Source: Mycobacterium haemophilum DSM 44634 (GTDB lineage: Bacteria > Actinomycetota > Actinomycetes > Mycobacteriales > Mycobacteriaceae). From it: DNA of 64,000 bases. The translations under genes and the position numbers were made by a program. Numbering within the stretch: the first letter of the stretch is position 1; each line of letters begins with the position of its first letter. The notes under the pieces were generated by a model, which had not been told where the DNA came from, searched no databases, and saw only the letters and a list, made by a program, of their open reading frames with translations. The stretch is from assembly GCF_000340435.2 (NCBI RefSeq), contig NZ_CP011883.2:3518687-3582686 (forward strand), read 5' to 3'. Shown one piece after another: positions 40,952 to 50,138 of this stretch.

Positions 40952-42586
40952 TCAGGTGACCAGTGACAATGCGCAAGCGCGGCGCAGCTTTCCCGACGGC
41001 GTCTTGGGGATCGCGCCCGGGGCCAGTACCACCACATTGCGTGGCCGCGCCGCCACTTCGCTGACGACTTCGTGAGCGACCTCATGCTTGATGCGCCGCA
41101 CCTGTGCGGGGTCGTCGAAGAAGCTCGATTCGACCGCCACGGCAAACGATTCCCGGGAATGACTCGCGTCGAGTCGCACGGCCGCGACACAACCCGCCCG
41201 CACGCCGGCGACCCGCCCGGCAGCGCGTTCCACGTCGGTGGGATAGATGTTGCGTCCGGCCATGATAATCACGTCTTTGGCCCGGCCACAGACCACGATG
41301 TGGTCCTGCTCAGTCAGGTATCCCAGATCTCCGGTGCTGAACCAACCCTGGTCGTCTTGGACGGCCACGAAACCTCCTGCCGTGACATACCCAGATGTCA
41401 CGGCATCGCCGCGCACTTCAATGAGTCCCACGCCGCGGGTCGGCTGAAGGGCGCCGTCCTCATCGACGATGCGGGCCTGTATACCGTGCAGCACTGGCCC
41501 CAATGTGGCCAGCCGACGGGTGTTGCCGGTGGTGGCAGGCACTGCTTGGCGTAGCACCGCGAGCATATCGGCGTCGACCTCGTCAATGATGAGTCCGTTG
41601 CCGCATTGCGAAAACGACACCGCCACAGTGGTTTCGGCCATCCCGTAGGCCGGCAAGATCGCCTCGGGACGCAGCCCAAACGGCGCTGCAGCCGCACAGA
41701 GATCCTCAACATCGGCCGGTTCGACCTGTTCAGCACCCGACAACGCCCACCGCAACGACGATAGATCAAAATCACCAAGCCTGGCATGCCGGCGCAACCG
41801 CTTCGCCAGCAGTGTGTAGGCGAAGTTCGGCGCTGCGGTCATCGTCGCATCATATTTGTCGATCAACTTGGGCCACAACAAGATATCGTCCATGAAGTCG
41901 ATCGGTGTGACCTTGACCAACTCGCCGCCGAACAACATCGGCATCGTCAAAAATCCGGTCATACCCATGTCATGAAATAGCGGCAACCAACTCACGATCA
42001 CATCGGTATCGATGTCGTAGTGGGCACCGACGAACATCGCCTCAGCGTTCGAGATCACATTCGCGTGGGTAATCGCCACCGCTTTAGCACAACCTGTCGA
42101 GCCCGACGTCAACTGCAAGAGCGCAAGGTCATCCTCACCACTGCCCACCACCTCAATCGGTGCGGCGCCCAGAAGCTCGGCAATCGTCACCACCCGCACG
42201 CCGTGTGCGGCCAATACCGCCACCACAGCCATGAACGGATCCGACACGATCACCACCGTCGCCTCGATCATGGTGATCACCGCCAATGTGTCCTGTGCCC
42301 ACATCTGCAGATCAGTACGCGGCGTCGGCTGCTGCAACATCGTCAAACACGCGCCACACAACCACACGCCTTGCGCAGTCGGCGCAATCTCTACTGGGGC
42401 GCCGGCCAATACACCCACCCGATCACCCGGACCGACGCCCAACGAGGCTAAACCACCCGCCACCTGCCGAGCCCGCTGATGAACTTCGCCCCAGCTCGAT
42501 CGAACCGGCGCACCAGGCTCACCGGTAACCAGGCCACGAGTACTCGACTGAGCACTGCTAAGCATCGACTCAACGAATCTGCTCAA
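40952..42586 (-). CDS. Adenylate-forming acyl ligase (FadD family)
   Basis: Acyl-AMP/acyl-CoA ligase of 544 residues. The P-loop is LLQLTSGSTGCAKAVAITH (Pro of the usual TGxPK is Cys here). The A5 motif is AYGMAETT, A7 is WFSTGDLGYL, A8 begins GRAKDVIIMAGRNIYPTDVE, and the A10 Lys is in PKTPSGKLRR. Close to a mycobacterial FadD that starts MSRFxExM, which supports the TTG start at 42586. Whether it makes acyl-AMP for a polyketide synthase or acyl-CoA is undecided; no polyketide gene is near. Confidence 0.87.
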   Translation of the reverse strand: MSRFVESMLSSAQSSTRGLVTGEPGAPVRSSWGEVHQRARQVAGGLASLGVGPGDRVGVLAGAPVEIAPTAQGVWLCGACLTMLQQPTPRTDLQMWAQDTLAVITMIEATVVIVSDPFMAVVAVLAAHGVRVVTIAELLGAAPIEVVGSGEDDLALLQLTSGSTGCAKAVAITHANVISNAEAMFVGAHYDIDTDVIVSWLPLFHDMGMTGFLTMPMLFGGELVKVTPIDFMDDILLWPKLIDKYDATMTAAPNFAYTLLAKRLRRHARLGDFDLSSLRWALSGAEQVEPADVEDLCAAAAPFGLRPEAILPAYGMAETTVAVSFSQCGNGLIIDEVDADMLAVLRQAVPATTGNTRRLATLGPVLHGIQARIVDEDGALQPTRGVGLIEVRGDAVTSGYVTAGGFVAVQDDQGWFSTGDLGYLTEQDHIVVCGRAKDVIIMAGRNIYPTDVERAAGRVAGVRAGCVAAVRLDASHSRESFAVAVESSFFDDPAQVRRIKHEVAHEVVSEVAARPRNVVVLAPGAIPKTPSGKLRRACALSLVT

Positions 42587-42835
42587 ACGCCATCTCCCAC
42601 ACCCCGGCCGATTTACAGACCAGCTTCAGCCAACTCGGGACATATGAGGTGACAGCGTCACACTATCAGCCGGGTACTACCCCAACCAGCGCACGCAAGA
42701 CAGACGCGAAAATCCCGGGCGGGCGCACCGCTGGCGAACCAGCCCTGCCTGGCGACACGCACTTACCGATCGGACGCTACCCGCTCGACCCCGATCCGGG
42801 GTACGGTGGCAGGAAACGAGCCAAGGACGGGCGGC

Positions 42836-43069
42836 ATGGTCATGCAGGACTGGTGGGAAGCGCCCGAGATTCACCCGTCGCAGATCCGAGTCGGTGACCT
42901 CATTGGCACCAAGCAGCCAACCCAGCTGCGCTACACCGTCAAGCTGATCAGCGGCCCGCAAACAACTCCACGGCAATGGACATTTTTTGGCCGAGACACC
43001 GAGGGCCTACAGCACACAAGCACGTTCGGAGAAGACGACGTCGTCCGCAGGTACATCAAAGCGTCCTGA
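42836..43069 (+). CDS. Conserved hypothetical small protein
   Basis: Protein of 77 residues from ATG 42836, after AAGGACGG. It reads as WWEAPEIHPSQIRVGDLIGT, VKLISGPQTTPRQWTFFGRD and a charged end DDVVRRYIKAS. Cytoplasmic, mostly beta by eye. No family recognised. 42587-42835 upstream holds no gene. Confidence 0.6.
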   Translation: MVMQDWWEAPEIHPSQIRVGDLIGTKQPTQLRYTVKLISGPQTTPRQWTFFGRDTEGLQHTSTFGEDDVVRRYIKAS

Positions 43070-43177
43070 CAACGTCCTACCATGCCGTCGACGAGCTGTA
43101 CAAGGGGACGCTCGGCCCATGAGGCACGACCCAGAATTGCTGCCGCACTTCGCAACAACGCGCGCACGGCGATCACG

Positions 43178-43969
43178 CTAGTCGACCGATACGTTCAGGA
43201 TTGGGTGATCGACTCCGGCACCGGGACCATCGAAGTGCCACCACTCACCGGCGTACACACTCAACCCACCGGCGCTCATCGCGGCCCGCAAATGGGCACG
43301 ATTCGCCTGAGCTTCGGCAGTGACGCCCTGGGTCGCAAATGCCTTTGCCCCCGAAGAGAAGTCGTCGAAATCTGTTCCCATGTCGCCAAGGCACAGGCCG
43401 CCCTCTTGCCGTTCGGCCGGGCACTGTTGTTGCGCACTTGCGAATGTCACGTCCACCGAACGCCCCACCTCGTGGCTGTGGGCATACCGGCCCGGTGGCG
43501 CCACCCAGGCTGGGTTCGAAACCACATCGAACAGCTTTACCTGGACGTCATGCGGCCGGTAGCAGTCCCAGAAGACGAACACCTGCCCCCGCGGACGCAA
43601 CACGGCGGCGGCAGCCGCGAGACCTTGAGCCATGGATTGGTGTACCAGGCATCGGGCATCGGCAGGGTACAACCGCGCGCCGGTGACGTTGCGCGGCGTC
43701 GCATAACGCAGATCGATGATTGCATCTGGAACCACGCTCCGAACGTCGACGAACCCGGCCGCGCGCGCCGCGGCGCTCACTGGCGGCACGCGAGGACCTG
43801 AGGGAACCGTTGTGTCGGCGGGCTGGACCGGCACGGCCGTGACGGTCCTGGACTGCGATGAAAAGCCAGAAGAACCTCGGCTACCGTGCACGGCGTCACA
43901 GGCAGCAGCCGAAACGGCAACCAATCCAGCGACCATCGCCAGCAGGCGGAATCGCCACACCATACGCAT
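43178..43969 (-). CDS. lpqR: D-alanyl-D-alanine dipeptidase-like lipoprotein LpqR
   Basis: VanX-type zinc dipeptidase of 263 residues. The signal peptide ends in a lipobox, VSAAAC. Zinc ligands appear in HEVGRSVDVTF (His and Asp) and EWWHFD (catalytic Glu-x-x-His). FWDCYRPHDVQ gives the conserved Arg of the family. ATG 43969 follows AGGACA. The Rv0838 orthologue is LpqR. It acts outside the membrane, probably trimming peptidoglycan-derived D-Ala-D-Ala or a related dipeptide. Confidence 0.88.
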   Translation of the reverse strand: MRMVWRFRLLAMVAGLVAVSAAACDAVHGSRGSSGFSSQSRTVTAVPVQPADTTVPSGPRVPPVSAAARAAGFVDVRSVVPDAIIDLRYATPRNVTGARLYPADARCLVHQSMAQGLAAAAAVLRPRGQVFVFWDCYRPHDVQVKLFDVVSNPAWVAPPGRYAHSHEVGRSVDVTFASAQQQCPAERQEGGLCLGDMGTDFDDFSSGAKAFATQGVTAEAQANRAHLRAAMSAGGLSVYAGEWWHFDGPGAGVDHPILNVSVD

Positions 43970-44040
43970 GTAAGCATTGTCCTGGTTCACGGAGCCGAAG
44001 AGAAACTGCGGCAGATTGTCCGGGCTAGTCGGCACTAAGC

Positions 44041-44649
44041 TCAGCACGGGCCGGTGATGTCACCGTCGACATAGCGCTGCAGGTTCGGCGCCATCGCCGC
44101 CACCACGTCGTCGTCGGACATCGACGCGATCGGCTCGATCTTCCAGACATACCGCAACAGCGCAAAGCCGATCAGCTGGCTGGCGATCAAACCACTGCGG
44201 CGCAGCCGTTCGCCGTCGTCGTCCCCCAGGGTTGAGCCGCCTATCAGGCCGCTTTCGACTACCAACCGCAGCTTTTCGCGGGTCCTGGTCTCGTGGGCCG
44301 CGGTCAGCACCACTGCCCGGAGCACGGGACCGACGTCCTCGTCAGACCAGCTAGCTAGCACGTTGCGCAGCAGTTGCCTTCCCAGATCGGCCTTCGGCAT
44401 CGCCCATGTCTTGGCGACCGCGTCCAGCCATTTCTGCGGCGGCGCGGTGGCGGCGTCGAGCAGGCCCTCCTTGGAGCCGAAGTAGTGGTAGATGAGCGCC
44501 GGGTCGACGTCCGCGGCACGGGCGACGGCGCGGATTGCCGTACCGGCCCAGCCATGTTCGGCGAACTCATCGCGGGCCGCGGCCAGGATGCGCGCGGCCA
44601 GCACGCCACGCTCGTCGCGGGGACCCGGGGGAACTGATCGCGTCGCCAT
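44041..44649 (-). CDS. TetR-family transcriptional regulator
   Basis: Regulator of 202 residues. The helix-turn-helix is at about 20-66 (ARILAAARDEFAEHGWAGTAIRAVARAADVDPALIYHYF). The C-terminal domain RNVLASWSDEDVGPVLRAVVLTAAHE is of the TetR_C type common in actinobacteria. ATG 44649, with an in-frame GTG 3 bases earlier. It is divergent from the CocE-type hydrolase, with an 18-bp palindrome between them. Confidence 0.9.
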   Translation of the reverse strand: MATRSVPPGPRDERGVLAARILAAARDEFAEHGWAGTAIRAVARAADVDPALIYHYFGSKEGLLDAATAPPQKWLDAVAKTWAMPKADLGRQLLRNVLASWSDEDVGPVLRAVVLTAAHETRTREKLRLVVESGLIGGSTLGDDDGERLRRSGLIASQLIGFALLRYVWKIEPIASMSDDDVVAAMAPNLQRYVDGDITGPC

Positions 44650-44679
44650 CACCTCACCATATCGCTAATTTCATCTTGC

Positions 44680-44697
44680 GTTGAAACTAGTTTCAAC
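44680..44697. promoter_or_regulatory. 18-bp perfect palindrome, TetR operator
   Basis: GTTGAAACTAGTTTCAAC is self-complementary over all 18 bases. It lies 31 bases upstream of tetR and 14 bases before ATG 44711 of the hydrolase. A further half-site GTGAAACT follows at 44703-44710. It very probably blocks both promoters when bound by the adjacent TetR. Confidence 0.75.
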
Positions 44698-44710
44698 ATA
44701 TCGTGAAACT

Positions 44711-46432
44711 ATGATCGCCATGCTTAACGGCCCGCAAACCACCGGACGGACGTACCGAAACCTCAGCGAGCCGCAGTACACGTCCCGCAGCGACAACAAC
44801 ACGGCGATCACCATGCGCGACGGCACCGAGCTTTTGGCCGATGTCCACCGGCCCGATTCCGACGGCCGCTTCCCCGCGCTGCTGGCCGCCTCTCCCTACC
44901 CGCGGCAAGTGCAGAACTTAGGTGCCCCAGCCGGATTTATCGAGGCAGGCGTGACGGACTTCTGGGTGCCGCGTGGCTATGCGCACGTCATCGCCAACGT
45001 GCGCGGAACCTGCGGATCCGGCGGGACCTTCGGCTTGTTCGACGCTCAGGAACGTCGGGATATGCACGATCTGGTCGAGTGGGTCGCGGCTCAACCCTGG
45101 TGCGACGGCAACGTCGGCATGATCGGCATCAGCTACTTCGCGATGACCCAGCTCGAGGCAGCCGTCGAGCGCCCGCCGCACCTCAAGGCGATCTTTCCCG
45201 TCGCCGTTACATCGGACATGTATGAGGGCGCCAACCACCACGGGCTAATGAGCTCGTCCTTCGTCACACCGTTCCTCGCGATGGTCGGTCTGACTTCCGA
45301 GCGCAGCGACAAATTGTGGCGCAGCAGGCTCGTCGCACTGGCTCGACGTGTGCTGAACAGCCCACGGCTGCATAAGAAGTTCGGAACCATGAACGGTGAG
45401 GCGGCGGTGACGATGCTGCGCCAACTAATCAAGCTGCCACACAATCCGCATCCGTGGGACGAGCTATGGCAAGAGGTAGCGGTCAGGCGACCAACCCGCG
45501 ACCAATGGTGGGATCAGCGAAATCTATTGCCGCTATTGAAGGAAATCAATATTCCGGTGTACCTCGGGTGCGACTGGGAGAATGTTCCGCTACACCTTCC
45601 GTCGACATTTGTCACGTGGAAAGGGCTGTTGCACAACGGATGTGTGAGGATGAGCCTGCTCGACAAGTTCGGACTGACCTGGCCATGGGAAAGCCTGCAC
45701 ATCGAGGCGCTGGCCTGGTACGACCATTGGCTGAAGGGCCGCGACACTGGGATCATTGACGGACCACCGATCCGATACTTCCTGCCCGGCGCCGACCAGT
45801 GGCGCACCGCTGACACCTGGCCGCCGTCCGACGCCGCACATCGTGAACTGGCGCTGCGCGCCGACGGCGCCTTGGATGAAGCCGAGGGCGAGCCGGGAAG
45901 CCGTGAGTTCATGGTTCTGGGATCCGGGCTCGGGCGGGTCAAGCCCAGCAAGATCGATCCGCCTTCGACGCTGACCTGGACCAGCGCGCCGCTGAGCCAG
46001 GACATGGATATGGTTGGCGACATCGAGTTGCGGCTAGTCGCATCGGCGACGGCGATCGACACCGCCTGGATCGCGACGCTGCAGGACGTCGCGCCTGACG
46101 GGGAAGCCTCTGCAGTGACGGCAGGCTGGTTGCGTGCCAGCATGCGTGAAGTCGACGAGGCGGCCAGCCGGCCCGGCGCACCGATATTGCCGTGTCGGAA
46201 CCCACACGCAGTACCGTTGGGCGAGGACGTCGTCTATCGAATCCCGTTGGTTCCCAACGCTCGACGATTCAAGGCCGGCCACCGCATTCGACTGGTGCTA
46301 AGCAGCGATGACCAGGACCCGTCGACGCCAGCAATCATGAACTTCCGTCACGCCAGCGTCGGCACCAGCAGCCTGAATACGGTCCATTCGTCGTCACGTC
46401 TGCTGATCCCGGCTACTCCGCTCGCGAACTGA
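44711..46432 (+). CDS. CocE/NonD-family serine hydrolase
   Basis: Alpha/beta hydrolase with X-Pro dipeptidyl-peptidase C-terminal domain, 573 residues. The nucleophile Ser lies in MIGISYFAMTQ (G-x-S-Y). RGYAHVIANVRGTCGSGG contains the conserved substrate-binding region, and the jelly-roll domain fills residues ~380-573, ending HSSSRLLIP. The family cleaves acyl esters or amides such as cocaine and beta-lactam side chains; the substrate here is unknown. ATG 44711 keeps the operator outside the gene; the TTG at 44681 would put it inside. Regulated by the divergent TetR. Confidence 0.85.
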   Translation: MIAMLNGPQTTGRTYRNLSEPQYTSRSDNNTAITMRDGTELLADVHRPDSDGRFPALLAASPYPRQVQNLGAPAGFIEAGVTDFWVPRGYAHVIANVRGTCGSGGTFGLFDAQERRDMHDLVEWVAAQPWCDGNVGMIGISYFAMTQLEAAVERPPHLKAIFPVAVTSDMYEGANHHGLMSSSFVTPFLAMVGLTSERSDKLWRSRLVALARRVLNSPRLHKKFGTMNGEAAVTMLRQLIKLPHNPHPWDELWQEVAVRRPTRDQWWDQRNLLPLLKEINIPVYLGCDWENVPLHLPSTFVTWKGLLHNGCVRMSLLDKFGLTWPWESLHIEALAWYDHWLKGRDTGIIDGPPIRYFLPGADQWRTADTWPPSDAAHRELALRADGALDEAEGEPGSREFMVLGSGLGRVKPSKIDPPSTLTWTSAPLSQDMDMVGDIELRLVASATAIDTAWIATLQDVAPDGEASAVTAGWLRASMREVDEAASRPGAPILPCRNPHAVPLGEDVVYRIPLVPNARRFKAGHRIRLVLSSDDQDPSTPAIMNFRHASVGTSSLNTVHSSSRLLIPATPLAN

Positions 46433-46509
46433 CGGCAACCAACAACATACGCCTCACATGTCGCCAGTTAGTCTGCTCATGGCCGCCGCTTCGGTTGTAA
46501 GGGGACACA

Positions 46510-47133
46510 GTGATTCTCGGTACCGTCGCTGGGGCAGTCGGCACGTTCGCGGCCACAAACGTTGATGACTTGGTCATGCTTGCCGTGTTCTTTGGTCAGG
46601 CTGACGCCCACCGAGGAACAGCCGTCCGCATTGTCGCGGGACAGTACTTGGGCTTCATAGCGCTGCTTGCGGTCTCAGTGGCCACGGCACTAGTCGGTGA
46701 AACGCTGCTATCACAGGAGGTGTTGACGTACTTCGGATTCGTTCCGATCATCTTGGGATTGCATGCGGGATTTCGGGTATGGCGGGAACGCCGAACACCC
46801 GCCGGCAGCGAGGCATTCCCGGCGATCGGTACCGACGGCAATCGCGGCCCGAGCGTCTCTCATGTCGCCGCGGTTACCGTTGCCAACGGCGGTGACAACA
46901 TCGGTGTCTATGTACCGATATTCGCGGTGGAGAGCGTGGCGGGCATCTCAGTTTTTATGGTGATCTTCTTAGTCGGTATAGCAGTCTGTTGCCTGCTGGC
47001 CAGATACTTGGCGTCTCGCCCGCTCGTCGCTGGATCGCTTGCTCGCTGGGACCACATTGTCTTACCGGGGGTCTTGATCGGTATCGGCCTGTTGATCCTG
47101 ATCCAGGGCGGTGCTTTTCGCGCTTGTTCGTAG
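46510..47133 (+). CDS. CadD-type cadmium resistance transporter
   Basis: Membrane protein of 207 residues with about six helices. The signature ATNVDDLVMLAVFFGQ is near the start and the second half repeats it as VTVANGGDNIGVYVPIF, the inverted-repeat layout of CadD. GTG 46510 follows TAAGGGG. It probably exports Cd2+ or another divalent metal; no metal regulator is adjacent. Not part of the H37Rv Rv0836-Rv0871 set as I recall it. Confidence 0.82.
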   Translation: MILGTVAGAVGTFAATNVDDLVMLAVFFGQADAHRGTAVRIVAGQYLGFIALLAVSVATALVGETLLSQEVLTYFGFVPIILGLHAGFRVWRERRTPAGSEAFPAIGTDGNRGPSVSHVAAVTVANGGDNIGVYVPIFAVESVAGISVFMVIFLVGIAVCCLLARYLASRPLVAGSLARWDHIVLPGVLIGIGLLILIQGGAFRACS

Positions 47134-47157
47134 GGATGGCGGGAGAACGAGTCGAAT

Positions 47158-47859
47158 TCAGACGGCGCGGACAGCTCGCACGAACAAAAAGAACGGCTGG
47201 GTGTTCAGCATGTGTAGCAGGTCCGGGTCAATGTCCGGACTGGCTGGGATCTGTGGTTCTTCCACGGCGTCGATAGCGAAGCCTGCTCGCCGTAGTTCTC
47301 CGAAGATCGCCGACAAGGACCGACGGTAGGGCTTGGCCGTCACGGATAGCCCGTCCCAATCCCATTCCTGGTTTACCAGCTCGACACGGTGATAGTCGGT
47401 TCGATCAGACAACAGCCACGCGTTGATTGGGTGGTGTAGCGAGCAGACCAGCACACCCCCCGGGACCAGGCAGCGGTGCAGCTCATCAAGCAGGGTCGCC
47501 CAATCCCGAACATAGTGCAGGACCAGCGATGCGACGACGACGTCGATGCTGCTGGGCGCGGCGAGATTCAGCGGCTGCTCAAGATCTGCTACTTCGAAGC
47601 GGGCCTTGTTTCCCAGGCGCTGGCGGGCGAGCTCGATCATCTGTGGCTCCGCATCGATGGCGTGAACATCGGCCCCGCGGTCCACGAGGAGAGCGGTGAG
47701 GGCACCCGCAGCGCATCCGAGCTCCAACACACGCTTGCCGTCGATGTCACCGATGAGGCGCAGAACCGTCGGGCGGTCGTAATCGCGGTTGGCTGGATTC
47801 TTTGCCGACCATGCTGCATAGACGCTGGCGTAGTCCTTGAAAACCGTGGTGGCACCCAT
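47158..47859 (-). CDS. SAM-dependent methyltransferase
   Basis: Class I methyltransferase of 233 residues: motif I VLELGCAAGALTALLVDRGA (about 44-63), AIDAEPQMIELA, then DVVVASLVLHYVRDW (motif post-I) and VPGGVLVCSLHHP (motif III). The C-terminus has a UbiE/CmoA-like insert, WDWDGLSVTAKPYRRSL. Convergent with cadD. Substrate unknown. Confidence 0.83.
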   Translation of the reverse strand: MGATTVFKDYASVYAAWSAKNPANRDYDRPTVLRLIGDIDGKRVLELGCAAGALTALLVDRGADVHAIDAEPQMIELARQRLGNKARFEVADLEQPLNLAAPSSIDVVVASLVLHYVRDWATLLDELHRCLVPGGVLVCSLHHPINAWLLSDRTDYHRVELVNQEWDWDGLSVTAKPYRRSLSAIFGELRRAGFAIDAVEEPQIPASPDIDPDLLHMLNTQPFFLFVRAVRAV

Positions 47860-47998
47860 CTGCTCGACGCTATAGGTGGACGTGCCGAGCGGAAAGACAC
47901 TCTGGTGCGTACTTTCGTGCTCATTCGAGTCGCATGCAGTCGCATCCGGTCTTATGGCTCTATGTTTGACATGAGAGCAAATACTCTACGGTTGACAT

Positions 47999-48784
47999 AT
48001 GGGCAACGCGTTGAAGGCTCTGCTACAGGACCGCCACCTGCATGCTTATGGCGATTTCGTCGCCGAATACGAGCGGCGGGCAAAAGAACTGGACTTGCCG
48101 CGACCCGCGACGCCCCCAACGAAGGCACAGTATTACCGATGGGTCGGAGGCCAGGTCGACAGCCTCCCACGGCCATATCACTGCGCAGTGCTGGAGCAGA
48201 TGTTTCCTGGCTGGACAGCAAAGGAGTTGTTTGACCATGACGAACATCAGAACCAGTCGCCAGCTAAGGATGACGACCATGTGCTGTCGCCGGTCGCTCC
48301 CGCCCTTGCCCCCGCCATCCTGGGAGGCCTATGGGTCACGGGTTACCTTTTAGGAGGCACCCGGCAATGTCATATCGACCTGTCGTCAGTGACCGCAACG
48401 AGCCGCGGCACGAAGTCGAGGAATTATCCGCCGGCGCCCCGTGCCGAAGGCCACTCTCACGGGCACGAAACCGAGACCAACGCACGGTTGTTTGGCCGCC
48501 ACTTGATGGGATATTTCCGCAACTGCAATGACCATTACTTCTACGGTTCGCTACACCTTGCGGTGCTGCCCGGCGAAACCATCCTCGATGGTTACTACAC
48601 AGGCTTTATCAATGACACCCAAGTGGTCGCCGAACCATGGCGATGGGTGCGTGTGGACCCTCAGTCGACCCAAAATATCGACTTGGCCGAGGTTACGTTG
48701 GGTGAGCCCCGGCGGGTCTACGAGGCCCTCACTAGCCGCACCCAGTTCGACAGGCCGATCCCGCTCGACGAAGTCACGGAGTGA
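47999..48784 (+). CDS. Helix-turn-helix regulator with C-terminal sensor-like domain
   Basis: Protein of 261 residues. The N-terminal helical DNA-binding domain (~1-80) is LKALLQDRHLHAYGDFVAEYERRAKELDL, then TKAQYYRWVGGQVDSLP, resembling actinobacterial XRE regulators. A Pro/Ala-rich linker is followed by a domain at ~150-261 with NARLFGRHLMGYFRNCNDHYFYGSLHLAVLPGE, then ILDGYYTGF and EPWRWVRVD. The C-terminal domain probably senses a ligand, but I know no family name. ATG 47999 is preceded at once by TTGACAT, and AGAGCAAATACTCT at 47971-47985 could be its operator. A decayed second copy lies at 49818. Confidence 0.68.
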   Translation: MGNALKALLQDRHLHAYGDFVAEYERRAKELDLPRPATPPTKAQYYRWVGGQVDSLPRPYHCAVLEQMFPGWTAKELFDHDEHQNQSPAKDDDHVLSPVAPALAPAILGGLWVTGYLLGGTRQCHIDLSSVTATSRGTKSRNYPPAPRAEGHSHGHETETNARLFGRHLMGYFRNCNDHYFYGSLHLAVLPGETILDGYYTGFINDTQVVAEPWRWVRVDPQSTQNIDLAEVTLGEPRRVYEALTSRTQFDRPIPLDEVTE

Positions 48785-49241
48785 GCAAATAGGCGGCACG
48801 GCACTGCAAGACGCTGCCGTTGACCGCGACATCGACCCATGTGCGACGCAAGACTCAGCGGCATCTGAGGTAGCCGCGGCGGCCCTATCGAAACGAGACT
48901 TAACGAGACCCGCATACGTGACTGAATGAGCAGTAAAAAGAGACGGCAAGACGTCGCGATGTGACTCGATAATGCCGCACCGTTATGTCTAGCCTGGCGA
49001 CGATGCGGCCCGGAACGGGGGCGCTGAGGAGCCGGACAATTCAACCTCGACTCGAGATCGCGACATTGTGGTCATTGCAAGGAGATTGGCATATCGAAGC
49101 CGGTTCACTCCAACACCTTGCCTGATTAGCCTGGCGCCCAGGCGATCACGCGCCCAACACCTTCAAATATGGACTCATCCAGTGCGAAGCGTCGCGCGCT
49201 CAGTCTAAAGACCCTCGATAACGCCCAAAGTAGAGGTGATA
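48785..49241. other. 457-bp region without a supported gene
   Basis: A frame opposite to nothing runs from the 3' end of the regulator to 48929 (EQIGGTALQDAAVDRDID...), but has no start or recognisable family. The rest is moderately GC-rich with no repeat, tRNA or clear hairpin. It separates the helix-turn-helix gene from the unknown-family gene at 49242. Confidence 0.5.
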
Positions 49242-49694
49242 ATGCTCAAAACTACCCACACTGTTGACAGTGCAGCATCCTTCGCTATTACTGTCAACGG
49301 CACTCCGATCGCGTTCCGCATCGACGACGACGCGTTCACCCGCTGGATGGCCGCCGAAGGCGATGGGTTGGAACGCGACCTCCCCAACCCTGCTGATGAC
49401 TGCGCCGGGTCGGCCTTGTCGGACTTGGTCTATCGGGCGCTCAGTGCCGGCGTGCTGGTCGGCGATCCCGGCATCGAACTCAACGTCCACGGCCACACCG
49501 ACGGGGCTGGGTACCTGGTGCGACTCAACGCCGTTGCCGGCCATCAACGCTTGGTTGGTCTGACCAGAGGACGACACGAACTGCTCTGGCCGCCCAACGA
49601 TCTGAGCCCCAGCCAAGACGCCTACCGCTACCTCCAAGAAATTTGCGATGTCGCCAACTCGCTGCTCAACGACCTGTTGGCACCTTCGGCGTAG
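49242..49694 (+). CDS. Unknown conserved protein, family member B
   Basis: Protein of 150 residues, paralogue of the gene at 13851. Matching blocks are FRIDDDAFTRWMAAEGD, CAGSALSDLVYRALSAGVLVG, IELNVHGHTDGAGYLVRLN, LVGLTRGRHEL.WPP and LQEICDVANSLLNDLL. The N-terminus MLKTTHTVDSAASFAITVNGT starts close to the shared region, so this copy defines the likely family length. ATG 49242 is 5 bases after TAGAGG. No signal, membrane segment or catalytic motif. It follows a helix-turn-helix gene and is followed by a fragment of a second copy of that gene. Confidence 0.75.
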   Translation: MLKTTHTVDSAASFAITVNGTPIAFRIDDDAFTRWMAAEGDGLERDLPNPADDCAGSALSDLVYRALSAGVLVGDPGIELNVHGHTDGAGYLVRLNAVAGHQRLVGLTRGRHELLWPPNDLSPSQDAYRYLQEICDVANSLLNDLLAPSA

Positions 49695-49707
49695 CAACAA
49701 GCGCTGT

Positions 49708-49785
49708 CCGGCCCGGCGCTGCTGACCATCAAGGCGAACCTGAATCTTGGTCTGTCCGCACAGACCTAGCGATCACCGCCTGCCA
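49708..49785 (+). pseudogene. Short fragment of an MFS transporter gene
   Basis: GPALLTIKANLNLGLSAQT, stop, AITACQGL matches GPALPTIKADLGLGLSAQT.TITAYSL of the MFS gene at 52272 (DNA near 52395-52475), with clear nucleotide similarity over about 75 bases. A TAG interrupts it. It is a detached scrap of the same or a sister gene. Confidence 0.7.
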
Positions 49786-49817
49786 GGGTCTGTTCTACGA
49801 TGATGAGGTGCCGACAA

Positions 49818-49945
49818 CACGCTGAAGTCGCACCTGTAAGCACACCACCTGCATGCATATTCCGACTTCGTCGCCGAGTAATGAGCGCCAAGCAAAGGAA
49901 CTGGACCTGCCGCGACACGCGCCGCCGCCAACGAAAGCCCAGTAC
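49818..49945 (+). pseudogene. Decayed second copy of the helix-turn-helix gene N-terminus
   Basis: The DNA matches 48011-48135 (CACCTGCATGC, GACTTCGTCGCCGA, GCAAAGGAACTGGACCTGCCGCGAC). The protein would read HLHAYSDFVAE then, after a stop/frameshift, RQAKELDLPRHAPPPTKAQY. Similarity ends near 49945. With the copy at 47999 this brackets the unknown-family gene at 49242. Confidence 0.75.
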
Positions 49946-50138
49946 TCCTCAACAACCCACAACCGGTGCACAGATCACTGCGCGTTCTTGGCCGCCCACC
50001 TGGCCTCCGCGTCGATCTCGGTCAGCCGTTCGGCCCGATCACGGTTGCCCCTGGTGATGCAGCTGAACCTGCTACACTCCCGCCGACCGGACGACCGGTC
50101 GGCTACTGCGGATCGCGATGTCCCCGAAGGAAGTTCGC

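Noticed and set aside
48785..48929. Small ORF after the helix-turn-helix gene
   Set aside because: It has no start codon or ribosome site of its own and begins as a shadow frame of the upstream gene.
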